From Xanthocytophaga agilis (GTDB lineage Bacteria; Bacteroidota; Bacteroidia; Cytophagales; 172606-1), in contig NZ_JASJOU010000001.1 in NCBI RefSeq assembly GCF_030068605.1, forward strand, positions 620,001-684,000: a stretch of DNA of 64,000 nt, read 5' to 3'. Shown here in pieces: positions 26,319-35,994 of the stretch. The translations under genes and the position numbers were made by a program. The notes beneath the pieces are model-generated. The model had not been told where the DNA came from and made no database searches. It saw only the letters and a program-made list of their open reading frames with translations. How positions within the stretch are numbered: the stretch's first letter is position 1; each line of letters begins with the position of its first letter.

Positions 26319-26642
26319 TTATGAAAAATGTAAAATGTTGTTATGATTATTCCCTAATTGGGAGATTAGATAAGGGATTAGAATCTAAACATCTGAAGAA
26401 AATCTGAGGTCTATTTATAAAATGGACCAACTCAGGAAATGTCAAGACAAATAGAATAAATAGGTCTACATGCTGAGTTTAATTGGGTAGGATGAGCAAG
26501 AAAGGGTAGGGGAGTAAAAGAAAAGTTCCTATTTCCTTTGACCAGAATAGATGGGATAAAAAAATCGTTTGTGCTGCCAGATTATAATAAAAAAAGCCCC
26601 TGAATTTATATCCAGAGGCTTTTTAGGCAATCACTAATAAGG
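26319..26642. other. Intergenic region with terminator
   Basis: A 324-base gap between two minus-strand genes. It holds the amylase terminator (26590-26625) and presumably the barrel gene's promoter; no TAnnTTTG match is evident close to the start. Confidence 0.5.
26590..26625 (-). terminator. Terminator after the amylase gene
   Basis: AAAAAGCCCCTG pairs with CAGAGGCTTTTT with one internal mismatch; A/T runs on both sides make it functional in either direction. Confidence 0.8.
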
Positions 26643-28514
26643 TTATTTTGACTCTTCTTTGATCTCAAAAATATATCCGGTTAAAGGTTCGAGCTCTAAT
26701 GGAATACCTGCTTGTGCATTATTGGGATCTGTCACGTTTGCAGCATTGAATGAGACAGGTTTGTGGTCACCCAATACACATTTCAGATCATAGTTAGCTG
26801 TTGCTGACAACTCCATAGCTGCAAGGGCATTGGTTGGAATACGTACATTAATACGGCGTTTGAGACTTTCTTCAAAACTAACGATAACCAGTAATTTTTG
26901 ATTTTCGGTAAAACGCAGATAACTATAGATTTTATGTTCTTCATAGCCAGCAGTCTTGCCACCATTGTTAGCAGCCTGTAAGTCATACAAGCCACCTTTA
27001 CGGATTGCTTCACTGGTAGCACAGAAGTTAAGTAACTTTACATATTTCTCTCTGAGTAGTTGCTGAGAAGGTTCCAGTGTTACACCATCATAACGGTCTA
27101 CACTCATCCAGTTCTGAAACTGAGGTACTCCCCAATAATCAAAAATAGTTGTTCTTCCATCATCACCACTAAATCCTTCCTCTCCCAAAGCTGGTTCGCC
27201 TACTTCCTGTCCAAAATAGACCATGACCGGACCTGAGTTCAATGTTGCACTTACTACCATTGCCGGGATACCTTTTTCTGGCTTTCCTGCAAAGAATTGA
27301 GAGGCAATTCGTTGTTCGTCATGATTTTCCATGAACCTAAGCATATGGTTATTGATTCCCTGCAGGTTTTTCCAGTTGGCAGAAATCAGATTGGCTGAGG
27401 TGCCATGTTGAATAACAGAACGTAGCGTATCATACAACCCTACTTTATCATACAGATAATCAAACTTTGCTTTATCAATATAGTTGTTGTATTCGTATGG
27501 ATTATAGATTTCGGCAATAAATACAAGATCTTTGTTCGCTTCTTTGATTTGAGGAATTACCCATCCCCAGAATTCTGCCGGAACCATTTCTGCCATATCA
27601 CACCGGAAGCCATCTACACCTTTTTTCGTCCAGAAGAGCAGAATATCACGCATCTTTTCCCACGTATTAGGGATTGGTTCAAAGTGTCTTGCCCGGTTAT
27701 TGACAATATCCACTCCATAATTGAGCTTAATAGTCTCAAACCAGTCATTTACATGAGGACCGGGAGTAAACTGGTCATTGCCGGTTGCCTTCGCAGGCGT
27801 TTCATCAAAATGTCCATCTTTGGTTGGGTGGGGTAGATCTCCAAGCGCATGGTACTCATGTGGTACCCGAAAAGAAGTACCTGGCAGATAATAGAAGTTG
27901 TTTTTGGTATCAAAGATCTTGGATTTGTCGTCTCCTTCCCCTAAATCTTGCACACCTGTTGGTTTGGCATCAGAATGATAGGTGCGGGCTACATGGTTTG
28001 GTACAAAGTCAATGATAACCTTTAACCCCACTTTGTGTGTACGAGATACCAATGCCTCAAATTCCTGCATGCGTTTAGGTACATCCACTGCCAGATCAGG
28101 ACTGACATCATAATAATCTTTTATCGCATAAGGAGAACCTGCACGACCTTTTACTACATCTGCATCATCCAGTGGTATTCCGTATTTGGTGTAATCAGTC
28201 ATGGTAGCGTGCTCAATAACACCAGTGTACCAGATATGACTAAATCCCATTTTTTTTACCTCACCAAGGAGGCGTTCATTGATATCATTAAACTTCCCAA
28301 CCCCATTTTCTTCCAGTGTGCCATATTTTTTGTTAACATGTTTGGTGTTAGTCAATAATCTGGTGAATACCTGATAAATCGTCAGTTTGTTGTCTGTTAC
28401 TTCTTCTTTAAGCAAATTTTCGTCATTGGTATCCAGCATGGGTACGTCTTTTTTGGGTGAACAAGAAAGTAAGCCTGTAACTAATGCAGCAGTTAAAAAT
28501 AGTTTCTTTTTCAT
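26643..28514 (-). CDS. Alpha-amylase family lipoprotein (GH13)
   Basis: A 623-residue exported enzyme with a lipobox (TGLLSC, Cys18), so probably anchored to the cell envelope. The GH13 barrel occupies about residues 40-500. All four signature regions are present: VIIDFVPNH (region I), GFRCDMAEM with nucleophile D306, FIAEIYNP with acid/base E335, and FMENHDE with D399. The last ~100 residues form the all-beta domain C. GH13 enzymes cleave or transfer alpha-1,4 or alpha-1,6 glucans. The gene starts only 15 bases after the 7TM histidine kinase gene stop, which suggests co-transcription. No SusCD genes are adjacent. Confidence 0.94.
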   Translation of the reverse strand: MKKKLFLTAALVTGLLSCSPKKDVPMLDTNDENLLKEEVTDNKLTIYQVFTRLLTNTKHVNKKYGTLEENGVGKFNDINERLLGEVKKMGFSHIWYTGVIEHATMTDYTKYGIPLDDADVVKGRAGSPYAIKDYYDVSPDLAVDVPKRMQEFEALVSRTHKVGLKVIIDFVPNHVARTYHSDAKPTGVQDLGEGDDKSKIFDTKNNFYYLPGTSFRVPHEYHALGDLPHPTKDGHFDETPAKATGNDQFTPGPHVNDWFETIKLNYGVDIVNNRARHFEPIPNTWEKMRDILLFWTKKGVDGFRCDMAEMVPAEFWGWVIPQIKEANKDLVFIAEIYNPYEYNNYIDKAKFDYLYDKVGLYDTLRSVIQHGTSANLISANWKNLQGINNHMLRFMENHDEQRIASQFFAGKPEKGIPAMVVSATLNSGPVMVYFGQEVGEPALGEEGFSGDDGRTTIFDYWGVPQFQNWMSVDRYDGVTLEPSQQLLREKYVKLLNFCATSEAIRKGGLYDLQAANNGGKTAGYEEHKIYSYLRFTENQKLLVIVSFEESLKRRINVRIPTNALAAMELSATANYDLKCVLGDHKPVSFNAANVTDPNNAQAGIPLELEPLTGYIFEIKEESK

Positions 28515-28529
28515 AACAGTGGACTGCTT

Positions 28530-30473
28530 TTAATATTGTGGCGCCAAATTAGGAATTTTTATGTGGAATGTACTGCCTGCCCTCAATTTAGATTCCAGGG
28601 TAATCGTACCACCTAACTTTGCAACCGCATCTTTTACGATATATAAACCCACTCCTGTACTGTTGGGATGATTGCCAAGACGATAAAAAATGTCAAATAT
28701 TTTCTGATGATGTTCTTCTGCAATACCCAGACCATTGTCTGCAATTGTAATCAGCGCTTCTTTGTCATCGGCTTGTACACTGAGTTTAATGTAAGGATTC
28801 TCTTTTGCTGGATCATGGTATTTGATGGCATTGGATATCAGATTATTTAATATAATTTCCAGACGTTTGGCATCTGAATAAAAAACATGAGTTACCTGAC
28901 ATTCTGTGATTTTTTCGATGTGTGTAGCATGCTCCATGAAAAGATGATTTTCCAGTGTTTCCTGAAGTAACTTGGGGAAGTCAATAGGTTCATGTTCAAT
29001 TTCTAATCTTTTGTTTTTTGAAAAATCCAGAATATCATGAATGATGCGATCCAGTTTATGTAATGTTTTTTCCTGTAACAGGAAATACTCCTGAAGTTTA
29101 GTAGTATCAGTTTCTTTCTGAGCAATGTGAATAAGCCCCCTTACAGAAGCAATAGGTGCCCGAAGGTCGTGTGAGGTACGGCGAACAAAGTTGTCCAGTT
29201 CATCATTAAGACCTTTGAGTTCCTCATTCTGGAGATTAATGATCGTATTTTGGTCGGAAAGTTTGGTGTTGGCTATTTCAAGAGCCGTAAATGCTTGAGA
29301 ATAATATTGTAACAGTAATAAAGCCTGACCCAATAGAAATACAAATAAACCAACCGAAATCAGATCCCCTGTTGCTATATAGCCTTTTGTATACAAAACA
29401 TCATTGAGATACGCTAGAAAAACGGCAATATACCCTATCAGAAAAAAGAGACTACCAAGTGCTTTGATTCGAACGGCCTGAATGACAATAACCAATCCAT
29501 AGATCATCATCAGTGCACCAACAGGGTAGAAGTAATCTATAAATCCAGTAAAGAATATAGTAGGTGTAACAAGTACAATGACGACACAGATACAAATGAT
29601 TACACAGATAGATAGAAAGATTTTTTTTGGGAAAAGATCCGGGAAAATCGTTCGTATAAATAATGTAAAAACTAAGAATGGTAGGTAAAATACCAGATAT
29701 TCAATACGTTTGAGTGCAAACCAGCTAATATGGGTAAAATAACGGATAGAATACTCGCCAGTTACCAGCACACGAATAACAATCAGGAAACAGAAAATGG
29801 AAAAATATAAAGCAGCATAGCTTTGTCTTCTGATGAGAAACAACCCCAGATGATAACAGGCCATCAATAAAATACCTCCTAACAACCAGAAGTCTGTTGC
29901 AATAGAGATATCTCTGAGATGCTCAATATCGGATATCAAGCCAATCTCGATCGGATATCGGAGTCCACCCTTGTCATGATAAAAGTTGTAAGCAACAATG
30001 GTGAGTTTAATAACTGTATCATTGGCAACAAAAGGAACAATGTCCGGTTTATATTCGGGTAAGGTTCGAGAACCAGCACTAAAGACATGTGCATTGTTGA
30101 TGGTAATCTTGGTGGCAGTAGATATGATAGGTAGTCGCAAACCCAGAACACTGGATTTATAAGCTGGCGGAATACGGATTTGTAACCGGTAAATGCCTGT
30201 ACCCTGACTTTTTATTTTTTGTCCTCCTACAGGTTGATTATTCCATGAACCAGGAACCTGTATGAAGGTATGAGTATCCGGATTTTTTTTGGATAATGCA
30301 TCAAGCCAGATAAAATCCCATTCACCATTTAGTTTTACAGTACCATCGCTGGCAAAATTCCAGGTAAGAAGATCTAATGTTCCATGATGTGATTGTGGTG
30401 TGTGGATAGTGCGAGACAAACATCCTGTAAGAAGAATGCAGACAGGTAACACATATGAAAGAAATCGGATCAT
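28530..30473 (-). CDS. 7TMR-DISM sensor histidine kinase
   Basis: A 647-residue membrane sensor. The N-terminus has a lipobox-like signal (LLTGC, Cys18). Residues ~30-180 are a periplasmic galactose-binding-like domain (LNGEWDFIWLD, VPGSWNNQ, TGIYRLQIRIP) resembling a GH2 N-terminal module, so a carbohydrate ligand is plausible. Residues ~190-390 hold seven membrane helices (7TMR-DISM). A short coiled coil (400-430) leads to the HisKA box with phospho-acceptor H435 (RRTSHDLRAP), and the ATPase domain shows NNLISNAIKYH, IADNGLGI and TGVGLYIVKDAV. No response regulator is in the window. It lies directly upstream of the amylase gene. Confidence 0.93.
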   Translation of the reverse strand: MIRFLSYVLPVCILLTGCLSRTIHTPQSHHGTLDLLTWNFASDGTVKLNGEWDFIWLDALSKKNPDTHTFIQVPGSWNNQPVGGQKIKSQGTGIYRLQIRIPPAYKSSVLGLRLPIISTATKITINNAHVFSAGSRTLPEYKPDIVPFVANDTVIKLTIVAYNFYHDKGGLRYPIEIGLISDIEHLRDISIATDFWLLGGILLMACYHLGLFLIRRQSYAALYFSIFCFLIVIRVLVTGEYSIRYFTHISWFALKRIEYLVFYLPFLVFTLFIRTIFPDLFPKKIFLSICVIICICVVIVLVTPTIFFTGFIDYFYPVGALMMIYGLVIVIQAVRIKALGSLFFLIGYIAVFLAYLNDVLYTKGYIATGDLISVGLFVFLLGQALLLLQYYSQAFTALEIANTKLSDQNTIINLQNEELKGLNDELDNFVRRTSHDLRAPIASVRGLIHIAQKETDTTKLQEYFLLQEKTLHKLDRIIHDILDFSKNKRLEIEHEPIDFPKLLQETLENHLFMEHATHIEKITECQVTHVFYSDAKRLEIILNNLISNAIKYHDPAKENPYIKLSVQADDKEALITIADNGLGIAEEHHQKIFDIFYRLGNHPNSTGVGLYIVKDAVAKLGGTITLESKLRAGSTFHIKIPNLAPQY

Positions 30474-30601
30474 GGAGGGGCATGGCGATTTGTTATTTCC
30501 CTACTAAATATAGATAATTTTCTGATTCCCGGTAACCAACCGACAAGCGTTAATCACTTGCTGATCATATAAGAATAAAAAAATGGTACACTGGTATCAG
30601 A

Positions 30602-30638
30602 CTCAACAGGATGTTTACAAAAACAACATCCTGTTGAG
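30602..30638. repeat. 14-base perfect inverted repeat downstream of the MuiA-like gene
   Basis: CTCAACAGGATGTT (30602-30615) and its complement (30625-30638). There is no T-run behind either arm, so it may be an mRNA 3' stabilising hairpin or a weak terminator. Confidence 0.7.
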
Positions 30639-30645
30639 ACGTAAA

Positions 30646-32253
30646 TTATTGTAACCCGGTAACCTGTACATCCTGCGGATATTCTACTGTGAATTTAAAT
30701 GGAATCAGGATTTCTTCTCCTGCTTTTATCTTATAAAACCACTCCAGATATTCCAGTTCATTCTTTTTGAGTGCATCTGTGTTTTCCTTATAAGTGGGTT
30801 CGAGTAGCTGAACCTTTATTTGTTCATTACCTGAAATAGGCAACTGGTCCCATACAACAATTTCTTCCTGTGTCTTTTTGTGGCTCTTAATTTTAATCTG
30901 GTACTCATAGACTAATACTTTGCGATTTTTGGTAAACAACTGGGTTTCCTTTTTTTCATATTTCTTTAGAAACTTATGCTCAATTTTAAAGCTTTCATCC
31001 ACTCCCAGATAGGTCCAGAATTCTTCTGTCGGAGCAATAGTTTGCAATCGTGTAGTAGCTACAAAATGATTATCCAAAAAAACATTGGCTTCACCTGCAA
31101 GGAATGGAAAATCTGTTTCGTTGGTTACTTTAGCCTTCAAATAGGCAAATTGTGAAAGTTTTGGTACTGTTGAGTATTGAAAATGAGCTGAAAAATCTTC
31201 GATCAGAATACTTACCTGATGGTCTGAGTTGTCGGCTTTTATGGTATGCTTACCCGCAATCGAAAATACTACAGCTGTACTACCTGTTTCTGCCACAGCA
31301 TTTATTGCTTCTATAGCTGGTATACCTGCAAATGCCACTTCTTCCTGTTCATCAGTATATCCACCTCCCCCATAAGCTACACTGGTTTCTTTGGTAGACA
31401 AATCCATCTTCTTGGCTCTTGGCATTGACATTACTGGTGGTGGATAAGGAGAATAGATATTTACCCGCCAGGGTGAAAGTTCAGGTTGATAGCCTGCTAT
31501 TTGTGGACGGGCAGTAGAAAGTTTTAGTTCTGAGTCCAGCCAGTCCTCACCTGTTGTCTGATTGATGCGGGCATTGTAGGAAATTCTCATTTGTTTATTT
31601 TCTGTCACTACCCGAAGATCATATACCGGAACCCAGGATACACCAAATGCAATATAGGTAAGATATAGTACGACATTACCTGGTGCACTAACAGTTAGAG
31701 TTACCGCAACCTGATTTTTTATTTTGCGGTTTTTGACCCCTGATTGCTGCAACTGCCAGTTCAACTTTGTAATCTGATCATTAATATCTCGTTTGCTACG
31801 TTCAATCTTTCGGATTTCTTTATCAATTCCTTCCAGTTTTTGACTATAAAAGGTCATAATCTTTAACCACTTATCAGAATCAAGTTCTGTTTTGTCACTT
31901 TCTTCGGTGGGGGTAGTAATTTTAGTACTTATATTTTCCAGAAAGTTTTTTTCTTTTCCCAATCGGGATATAGCATCTTCCATATCCTGTCTCTGATCTT
32001 CCAGCTTTTGTTTTTCATCAAGCACTGCTTGTTTATCTACTTCCGGAACGTCTTCATAGGCAGTTTGAAATTTAACATTTCCAAGAGTAGCTTTTCCAGC
32101 ACCATTTACCTGAATGCTGTTCTCGTCTATTCCCGGAAGATCATCAAAAATAAGTGTATGTTCACCTGCCTCCAGTTCTGCCTGACCTGTACGAGTCACA
32201 GAGGCCCGGTCTGTAAAAACAGTAACAGTGGTAATAGAAGACGTAAGTATCAT
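30646..32253 (-). CDS. MuiA-family protein (DUF4139/DUF4140)
   Basis: A 535-residue protein of the mucoidy inhibitor A family. The N-terminal DUF4140 domain (VTVFTDRASVTRTGQAEL, LIFDDLPGIDENSIQV) is followed by a coiled coil at about residues 75-165 and the beta-rich DUF4139 domain at about 190-535 (YLTYIAFGVSWVPVYDLRV, YNARINQTTGEDWLDSELKLST). No cleavable signal peptide is apparent at the start. The family is named after a gene that suppresses mucoidy when overexpressed, but its biochemistry is unknown. Two large hairpin-forming repeats lie upstream, between it and the carboxylase gene. Confidence 0.9.
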   Translation of the reverse strand: MILTSSITTVTVFTDRASVTRTGQAELEAGEHTLIFDDLPGIDENSIQVNGAGKATLGNVKFQTAYEDVPEVDKQAVLDEKQKLEDQRQDMEDAISRLGKEKNFLENISTKITTPTEESDKTELDSDKWLKIMTFYSQKLEGIDKEIRKIERSKRDINDQITKLNWQLQQSGVKNRKIKNQVAVTLTVSAPGNVVLYLTYIAFGVSWVPVYDLRVVTENKQMRISYNARINQTTGEDWLDSELKLSTARPQIAGYQPELSPWRVNIYSPYPPPVMSMPRAKKMDLSTKETSVAYGGGGYTDEQEEVAFAGIPAIEAINAVAETGSTAVVFSIAGKHTIKADNSDHQVSILIEDFSAHFQYSTVPKLSQFAYLKAKVTNETDFPFLAGEANVFLDNHFVATTRLQTIAPTEEFWTYLGVDESFKIEHKFLKKYEKKETQLFTKNRKVLVYEYQIKIKSHKKTQEEIVVWDQLPISGNEQIKVQLLEPTYKENTDALKKNELEYLEWFYKIKAGEEILIPFKFTVEYPQDVQVTGLQ

Positions 32254-32310
32254 AAATGGAAGAAATAGTGTGGATAGATTAGAACAGTAATCAGGTCAAG
32301 TACAGTTGTA

Positions 32311-32390
32311 ATCGAAATCTTGATCAGACAATGATTGTTTTGGTATCGAACTTAGGATTATACAAACTGAAATTTGATCAAGATTTTGAT
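32311..32390. repeat. 16-base inverted repeat around a 48-base loop
   Basis: ATCGAAATCTTGATCA (32311-32326) is complementary to 32375-32390 with one mismatch. Confidence 0.7.
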
Positions 32391-32404
32391 TGCTTTTCAG
32401 AATT

Positions 32405-32446
32405 ATCTAAATACCGATTAATAATTATTTTGATCGGTATTTAGAT
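32405..32446. repeat. 14-base perfect inverted repeat
   Basis: ATCTAAATACCGAT (32405-32418) is exactly complementary to 32433-32446, with a 14-base AT-rich loop. It may fold in the mRNA leader or trailer, or be an operator. Confidence 0.75.
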
Positions 32447-32563
32447 ACGAGCTTTAATTAATCATTATTTGACTCATTCTCTTCTTCAATCAGAATAGTA
32501 ATCTAATCAACTATCTCTGTAATAGTTCTTGCTGAAAACAGAAATAGAGATCATGGGACTTGT

Positions 32564-34114
32564 TTACAATGGAATATTACCGTGTTTCTTTTTAGGGAGC
32601 TTAGCTACTTTGTTTTCCAGCATGGCAAAGGCTCGCAACAATTTAAAGCGTGTTTGTTCTGGTTTAATTACCTCATCAATATATCCACGTTGAGCTGCCA
32701 GATATGGATTGGCAAATTTTTCAGTGTATTCTGCTACTTTTTCCTGTAGAGTTCCTTCCGGATTTTCAGATTCAGCAATTTCTCGCTTAAAGATAATTTC
32801 TGCTGCTCCTTTTGCGCCCATTACTGCAATTTCTGCTGTTGGCCAGGCATAGTTCATATCAGCCCCAATATGTTTGGAGTTCATTACATCGTAGGCTCCT
32901 CCATAGGCTTTGCGGGTAATAACTGTGATGCGAGGAACTGTTGCTTCACAAAAGGCATATAACAATTTTGCCCCATTAGTGATAATAGCATTCCATTCCT
33001 GGTCAGTTCCGGGCAAAAAGCCTGGCACATCTTCCAGGACGAGCAGGGGAATATTGAAACAATCACAAAAACGTACGAAGCGTGCCGCCTTGGTGCTGGC
33101 ATGAATGTCCAGTACGCCCGCTAATACAGCAGGTTGGTTGCCTACAATACCAATGCTTCGTCCTCCCAGTCGGGCAAAACCTACTACAATGTTTTCGGCA
33201 AAGTTCTTGTGCACTTCGAAAAAACTTCCCTCATCAATGATGCCATCAATCACCTCCCGGATATCATAGGGCTGATTGGGGTTTTCTGGAATCAGATCTC
33301 CCAAAACCGGACGAAGTTCTCCATCTATGCTTTCATACGGCAAGAGTAAGGGATCATCTTCGCAGTTTTGAGGAATATAGCTTAGGAGTTTTTTTATGTG
33401 CTGAATGCATTCCAGTTCATTGGCACAGGCAAAATGTGTAACTCCACTTTTAGTACTGTGGGTACTGGCACCACCTAGCTCTTCAAAGGTTACTTCTTCA
33501 TGTGTAACAGTCTTAACCACATTGGGACCTGTTACAAACATATACGAAGTGTTTTCTACCATTAGTGTAAAATCTGTAATGGCAGGAGAATAAACGGCTC
33601 CACCTGCACATGGGCCCATAATTGCTGATATTTGTGGAATCACACCAGACGCAAGTGTGTTGCGGTAAAAAATATCAGCGTAGCCTGCCAGTGATAATAC
33701 ACCTTCCTGAATACGAGCTCCACCTGAATCATTGAGGCCAATCACAGGAGCTCCATTCTGCATGGCCAGATCCATGATTTTACAGATCTTTTCGGCATGT
33801 GTTTCAGAAAGTGCTCCTCCAAATACAGTAAAGTCCTGAGCAAATACATATACCAGCCGCCCTTCTATAGTGCCATAACCTGTTACTACTCCGTCTCCAG
33901 GATATTGCTCTTTATCCAGTCCAAAATCTGTACTGCGATGGGTTACAAACTTGCCTATCTCTTCAAATGATCCATCGTCAACTAATAATGTTATTCGTTC
34001 ACGAGCTGTAAGTTTTCCCTTTTTATGTTGTGATTCAATTCTTTTTTCGCCACCACCCAGCAGGGCTTCCTGATTTTTTCTTTCAAGGGTTTGTAGTTTA
34101 TCTTGATGAGTCAT
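32564..34114 (-). CDS. Acyl-CoA carboxylase, carboxyltransferase (beta) subunit, PccB-like
   Basis: A 516-residue cytoplasmic enzyme of the crotonase-fold carboxyltransferase family. The family hallmarks are intact: [20 protein letters not shown] at the start, the first oxyanion-hole loop [13 protein letters not shown] near residue 165, and [22 protein letters not shown] with [19 protein letters not shown] near residue 405. Such subunits transfer carboxyl from biotin to propionyl-, acetyl- or methylmalonyl-CoA. The biotin-carrier and carboxylase subunits are not adjacent in the window, which is common for this gene in Bacteroidota. Divergent from the Ppx/GppA gene. Confidence 0.94.
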   Translation of the reverse strand: MTHQDKLQTLERKNQEALLGGGEKRIESQHKKGKLTARERITLLVDDGSFEEIGKFVTHRSTDFGLDKEQYPGDGVVTGYGTIEGRLVYVFAQDFTVFGGALSETHAEKICKIMDLAMQNGAPVIGLNDSGGARIQEGVLSLAGYADIFYRNTLASGVIPQISAIMGPCAGGAVYSPAITDFTLMVENTSYMFVTGPNVVKTVTHEEVTFEELGGASTHSTKSGVTHFACANELECIQHIKKLLSYIPQNCEDDPLLLPYESIDGELRPVLGDLIPENPNQPYDIREVIDGIIDEGSFFEVHKNFAENIVVGFARLGGRSIGIVGNQPAVLAGVLDIHASTKAARFVRFCDCFNIPLLVLEDVPGFLPGTDQEWNAIITNGAKLLYAFCEATVPRITVITRKAYGGAYDVMNSKHIGADMNYAWPTAEIAVMGAKGAAEIIFKREIAESENPEGTLQEKVAEYTEKFANPYLAAQRGYIDEVIKPEQTRFKLLRAFAMLENKVAKLPKKKHGNIPL

Positions 34115-34312
34115 GAATAAAAAAATATGAGTTTACAAAGTATAAAACGAGGGCTGAGATAAGCCTTTGACTGTAAGTTTATTAGTTAAATGTATTATCT
34201 CCGGTAATTTAGTTTGCATCAATGACTTTTTTACAATCTTTGGAGATACTATTTTTAATTCCGTATTTCCGCCCAAAATACAACTTTTCATTGGAAACAA
34301 CCTAACAAAACT

Positions 34313-35245
34313 ATGAATCGAGTAGCAGTTATTGATCTTGGCACTAATACATTTCATTTACTTGTCGCTGATATTTCTGAAGATAGGAAGATTATTCCGG
34401 TTCACGAACAGAAACAACCTGCCCGTATTGGTAAAGGTGGGATCAGTCAGGGGATTATCGCACCTGAAGCATTCGATCGTGGATTGTCTATCATCACTAC
34501 CTATGCTCATAAGATTGCTGATCTGAACGTATCCAAGGATAACATTTTTGCTACAGGGACCTCTGCAATAAGAAATGCTCGTAATGGGGAGGAGTTTGTG
34601 CAGAAAATCCGAGAAGCCACTGGTATACAAGTAGAAATTATATCAGGTGACCGTGAAGCTGAACTTATTTATCATGGGGTGAGAGCTGCTTTGGAAATGG
34701 AAGAGAAGCCATCTCTGATTATTGATATTGGAGGAGGAAGTGTTGAATTTATTATTGGTAATGCAGACAAAATATATTGGAAACAAAGTTTCGAGATAGG
34801 TGGACAACGTCTGATGGATAAATTCATGCAGACAGATCCCATTTCTCCACAAAGTGTACAACGAATGTATGATTTCCTGAATGAAAAACTATTACCTCTT
34901 ACCAATGCTATTCATCAGTATCATCCCAAAACGTTGATTGGATCTTCTGGAACATTTGATACTTTGGTAGAAATTCAGGCATTGCGAGATTGTAAATCAT
35001 TCAGTTTGACAGATCATACCTCTTACGACTTACCAATAGAGGTGTTTCAGTCTCTTTTTCAGGAATTTGTTTCTAAAAATCATGAGGAGCGACTGGCTAT
35101 TCCCGGAATGATCCCCTTGCGGGTAGATATGATTGTAGTAGCTTGTTGTCTGGTAGATTTTGTATTAAAAAAATATGAGATACATCAAATCAAAACTTCA
35201 ACTTATGCTTTGAAAGAAGGTGTATTATTTGACCATCTAAAGTAA
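34313..35245 (+). CDS. Ppx/GppA-family phosphatase
   Basis: A 310-residue enzyme of the actin-like ATPase superfamily. The first phosphate loop VIDLGTNTFHLLV (residues 6-18), the conserved ATGTSAIRNARNG segment near 80-92, SGDREAELIYHGV near 111-123 and the second loop IIDIGGGSVEF at 136-146 are all present. The length, near 300 residues, fits the short Ppx form without the C-terminal HD-type domain. The reaction is removal of terminal phosphate from polyphosphate or from pppGpp. Monocistronic, closed by a strong hairpin. Confidence 0.94.
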   Translation: MNRVAVIDLGTNTFHLLVADISEDRKIIPVHEQKQPARIGKGGISQGIIAPEAFDRGLSIITTYAHKIADLNVSKDNIFATGTSAIRNARNGEEFVQKIREATGIQVEIISGDREAELIYHGVRAALEMEEKPSLIIDIGGGSVEFIIGNADKIYWKQSFEIGGQRLMDKFMQTDPISPQSVQRMYDFLNEKLLPLTNAIHQYHPKTLIGSSGTFDTLVEIQALRDCKSFSLTDHTSYDLPIEVFQSLFQEFVSKNHEERLAIPGMIPLRVDMIVVACCLVDFVLKKYEIHQIKTSTYALKEGVLFDHLK

Positions 35246-35300
35246 GTGATTAAAGAGGCAGGAGAATTCTCTTAAAAAATCCTCCTGCCTTTAATCACTT
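35244..35300. terminator. Bidirectional terminator spanning both stop codons
   Basis: A stem of about 19 base pairs (35244-35264 with a two-base bulge, against 35282-35300). Both convergent genes place their stop codons at its ends. Confidence 0.85.
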
Positions 35301-35973
35301 AACGGGCTTGTTCTGCTGCAAGCCATTTGTAATCAATTTTTTCTCTTACCTGAAATGCTCCTTCCAAACGGGCTGTCTCGAAGAAATTGGTTTGGAAGTG
35401 TGAGCAGTGAATCCATTCGATTGGCCATTTTTTCCGCATTATCTGGGTTTTATATACTGTGTTATTTATCATTGAATATGCTCTGTCTATCTGAGAAACT
35501 TCTTCATACAGATATGTATTTGTGATACAAGGTGTTTCTTCATCCAGAACATAGTTTAAAAACCTGTCATTCTGTTTTAGTGTAAGAAATTGTGGCGTTG
35601 CAATCAGTTCAGCCGTCTCCAGATTATAACTTGTAAACCATTTACCTCCCTGTGCAATCAAAGAGTTGTCTGTGAAAGAGCGAAGAAAATAAATCCCATG
35701 TTTTCTTCCTCCTGTATATGTTGCATCATCAATCAGTACCCGAAAGGCTACATGTCGGTAACTAAATTGAATCACAGAAGGCAAAAAGGTAGGATGCATA
35801 TGTTTGAGCTGCACATTGACCATAGAAATTAAAGCACGGCCATTGTAATCTCTAAGATGTATTTTCCAGGGTATCTGCGATTCTATTTCTTTTTTCTCAA
35901 CAGAAAAGTTAATCAGTTGCACATTGTGCAATTCACCCGTATAATGTATTGGAAGTTGCTTTAGAATATTCAT
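35299..35973 (-). CDS. DUF2071 (YqjF-like) protein
   Basis: A 224-residue cytoplasmic protein of DUF2071. Diagnostic stretches are ALISMVNVQLKHMHP, FSYRHVAFRVLID, HGIYFLRSFTDNSLIA and the C-terminal region with WIHCSHFQTNFF. The family is all-beta, related to acetoacetate-decarboxylase-like folds, and of unknown function. It begins 21 bases after the DCC-family gene and is the last gene of the MarR-headed cluster. Confidence 0.86.
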   Translation of the reverse strand: MNILKQLPIHYTGELHNVQLINFSVEKKEIESQIPWKIHLRDYNGRALISMVNVQLKHMHPTFLPSVIQFSYRHVAFRVLIDDATYTGGRKHGIYFLRSFTDNSLIAQGGKWFTSYNLETAELIATPQFLTLKQNDRFLNYVLDEETPCITNTYLYEEVSQIDRAYSMINNTVYKTQIMRKKWPIEWIHCSHFQTNFFETARLEGAFQVREKIDYKWLAAEQAR

Positions 35974-35994
35974 AGTAGTAAGAGTATACTTGTA

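Larger units (their letters stand above)
32254..32563. other. Intergenic region with two large inverted repeats
   Basis: A 310-base non-coding gap between two minus-strand genes. It holds inverted repeats 32311-32326/32375-32390 and 32405-32418/32433-32446 (reported separately). Neither is followed by a clear U-run on the minus strand, so they may be regulatory rather than terminators. Confidence 0.6.
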
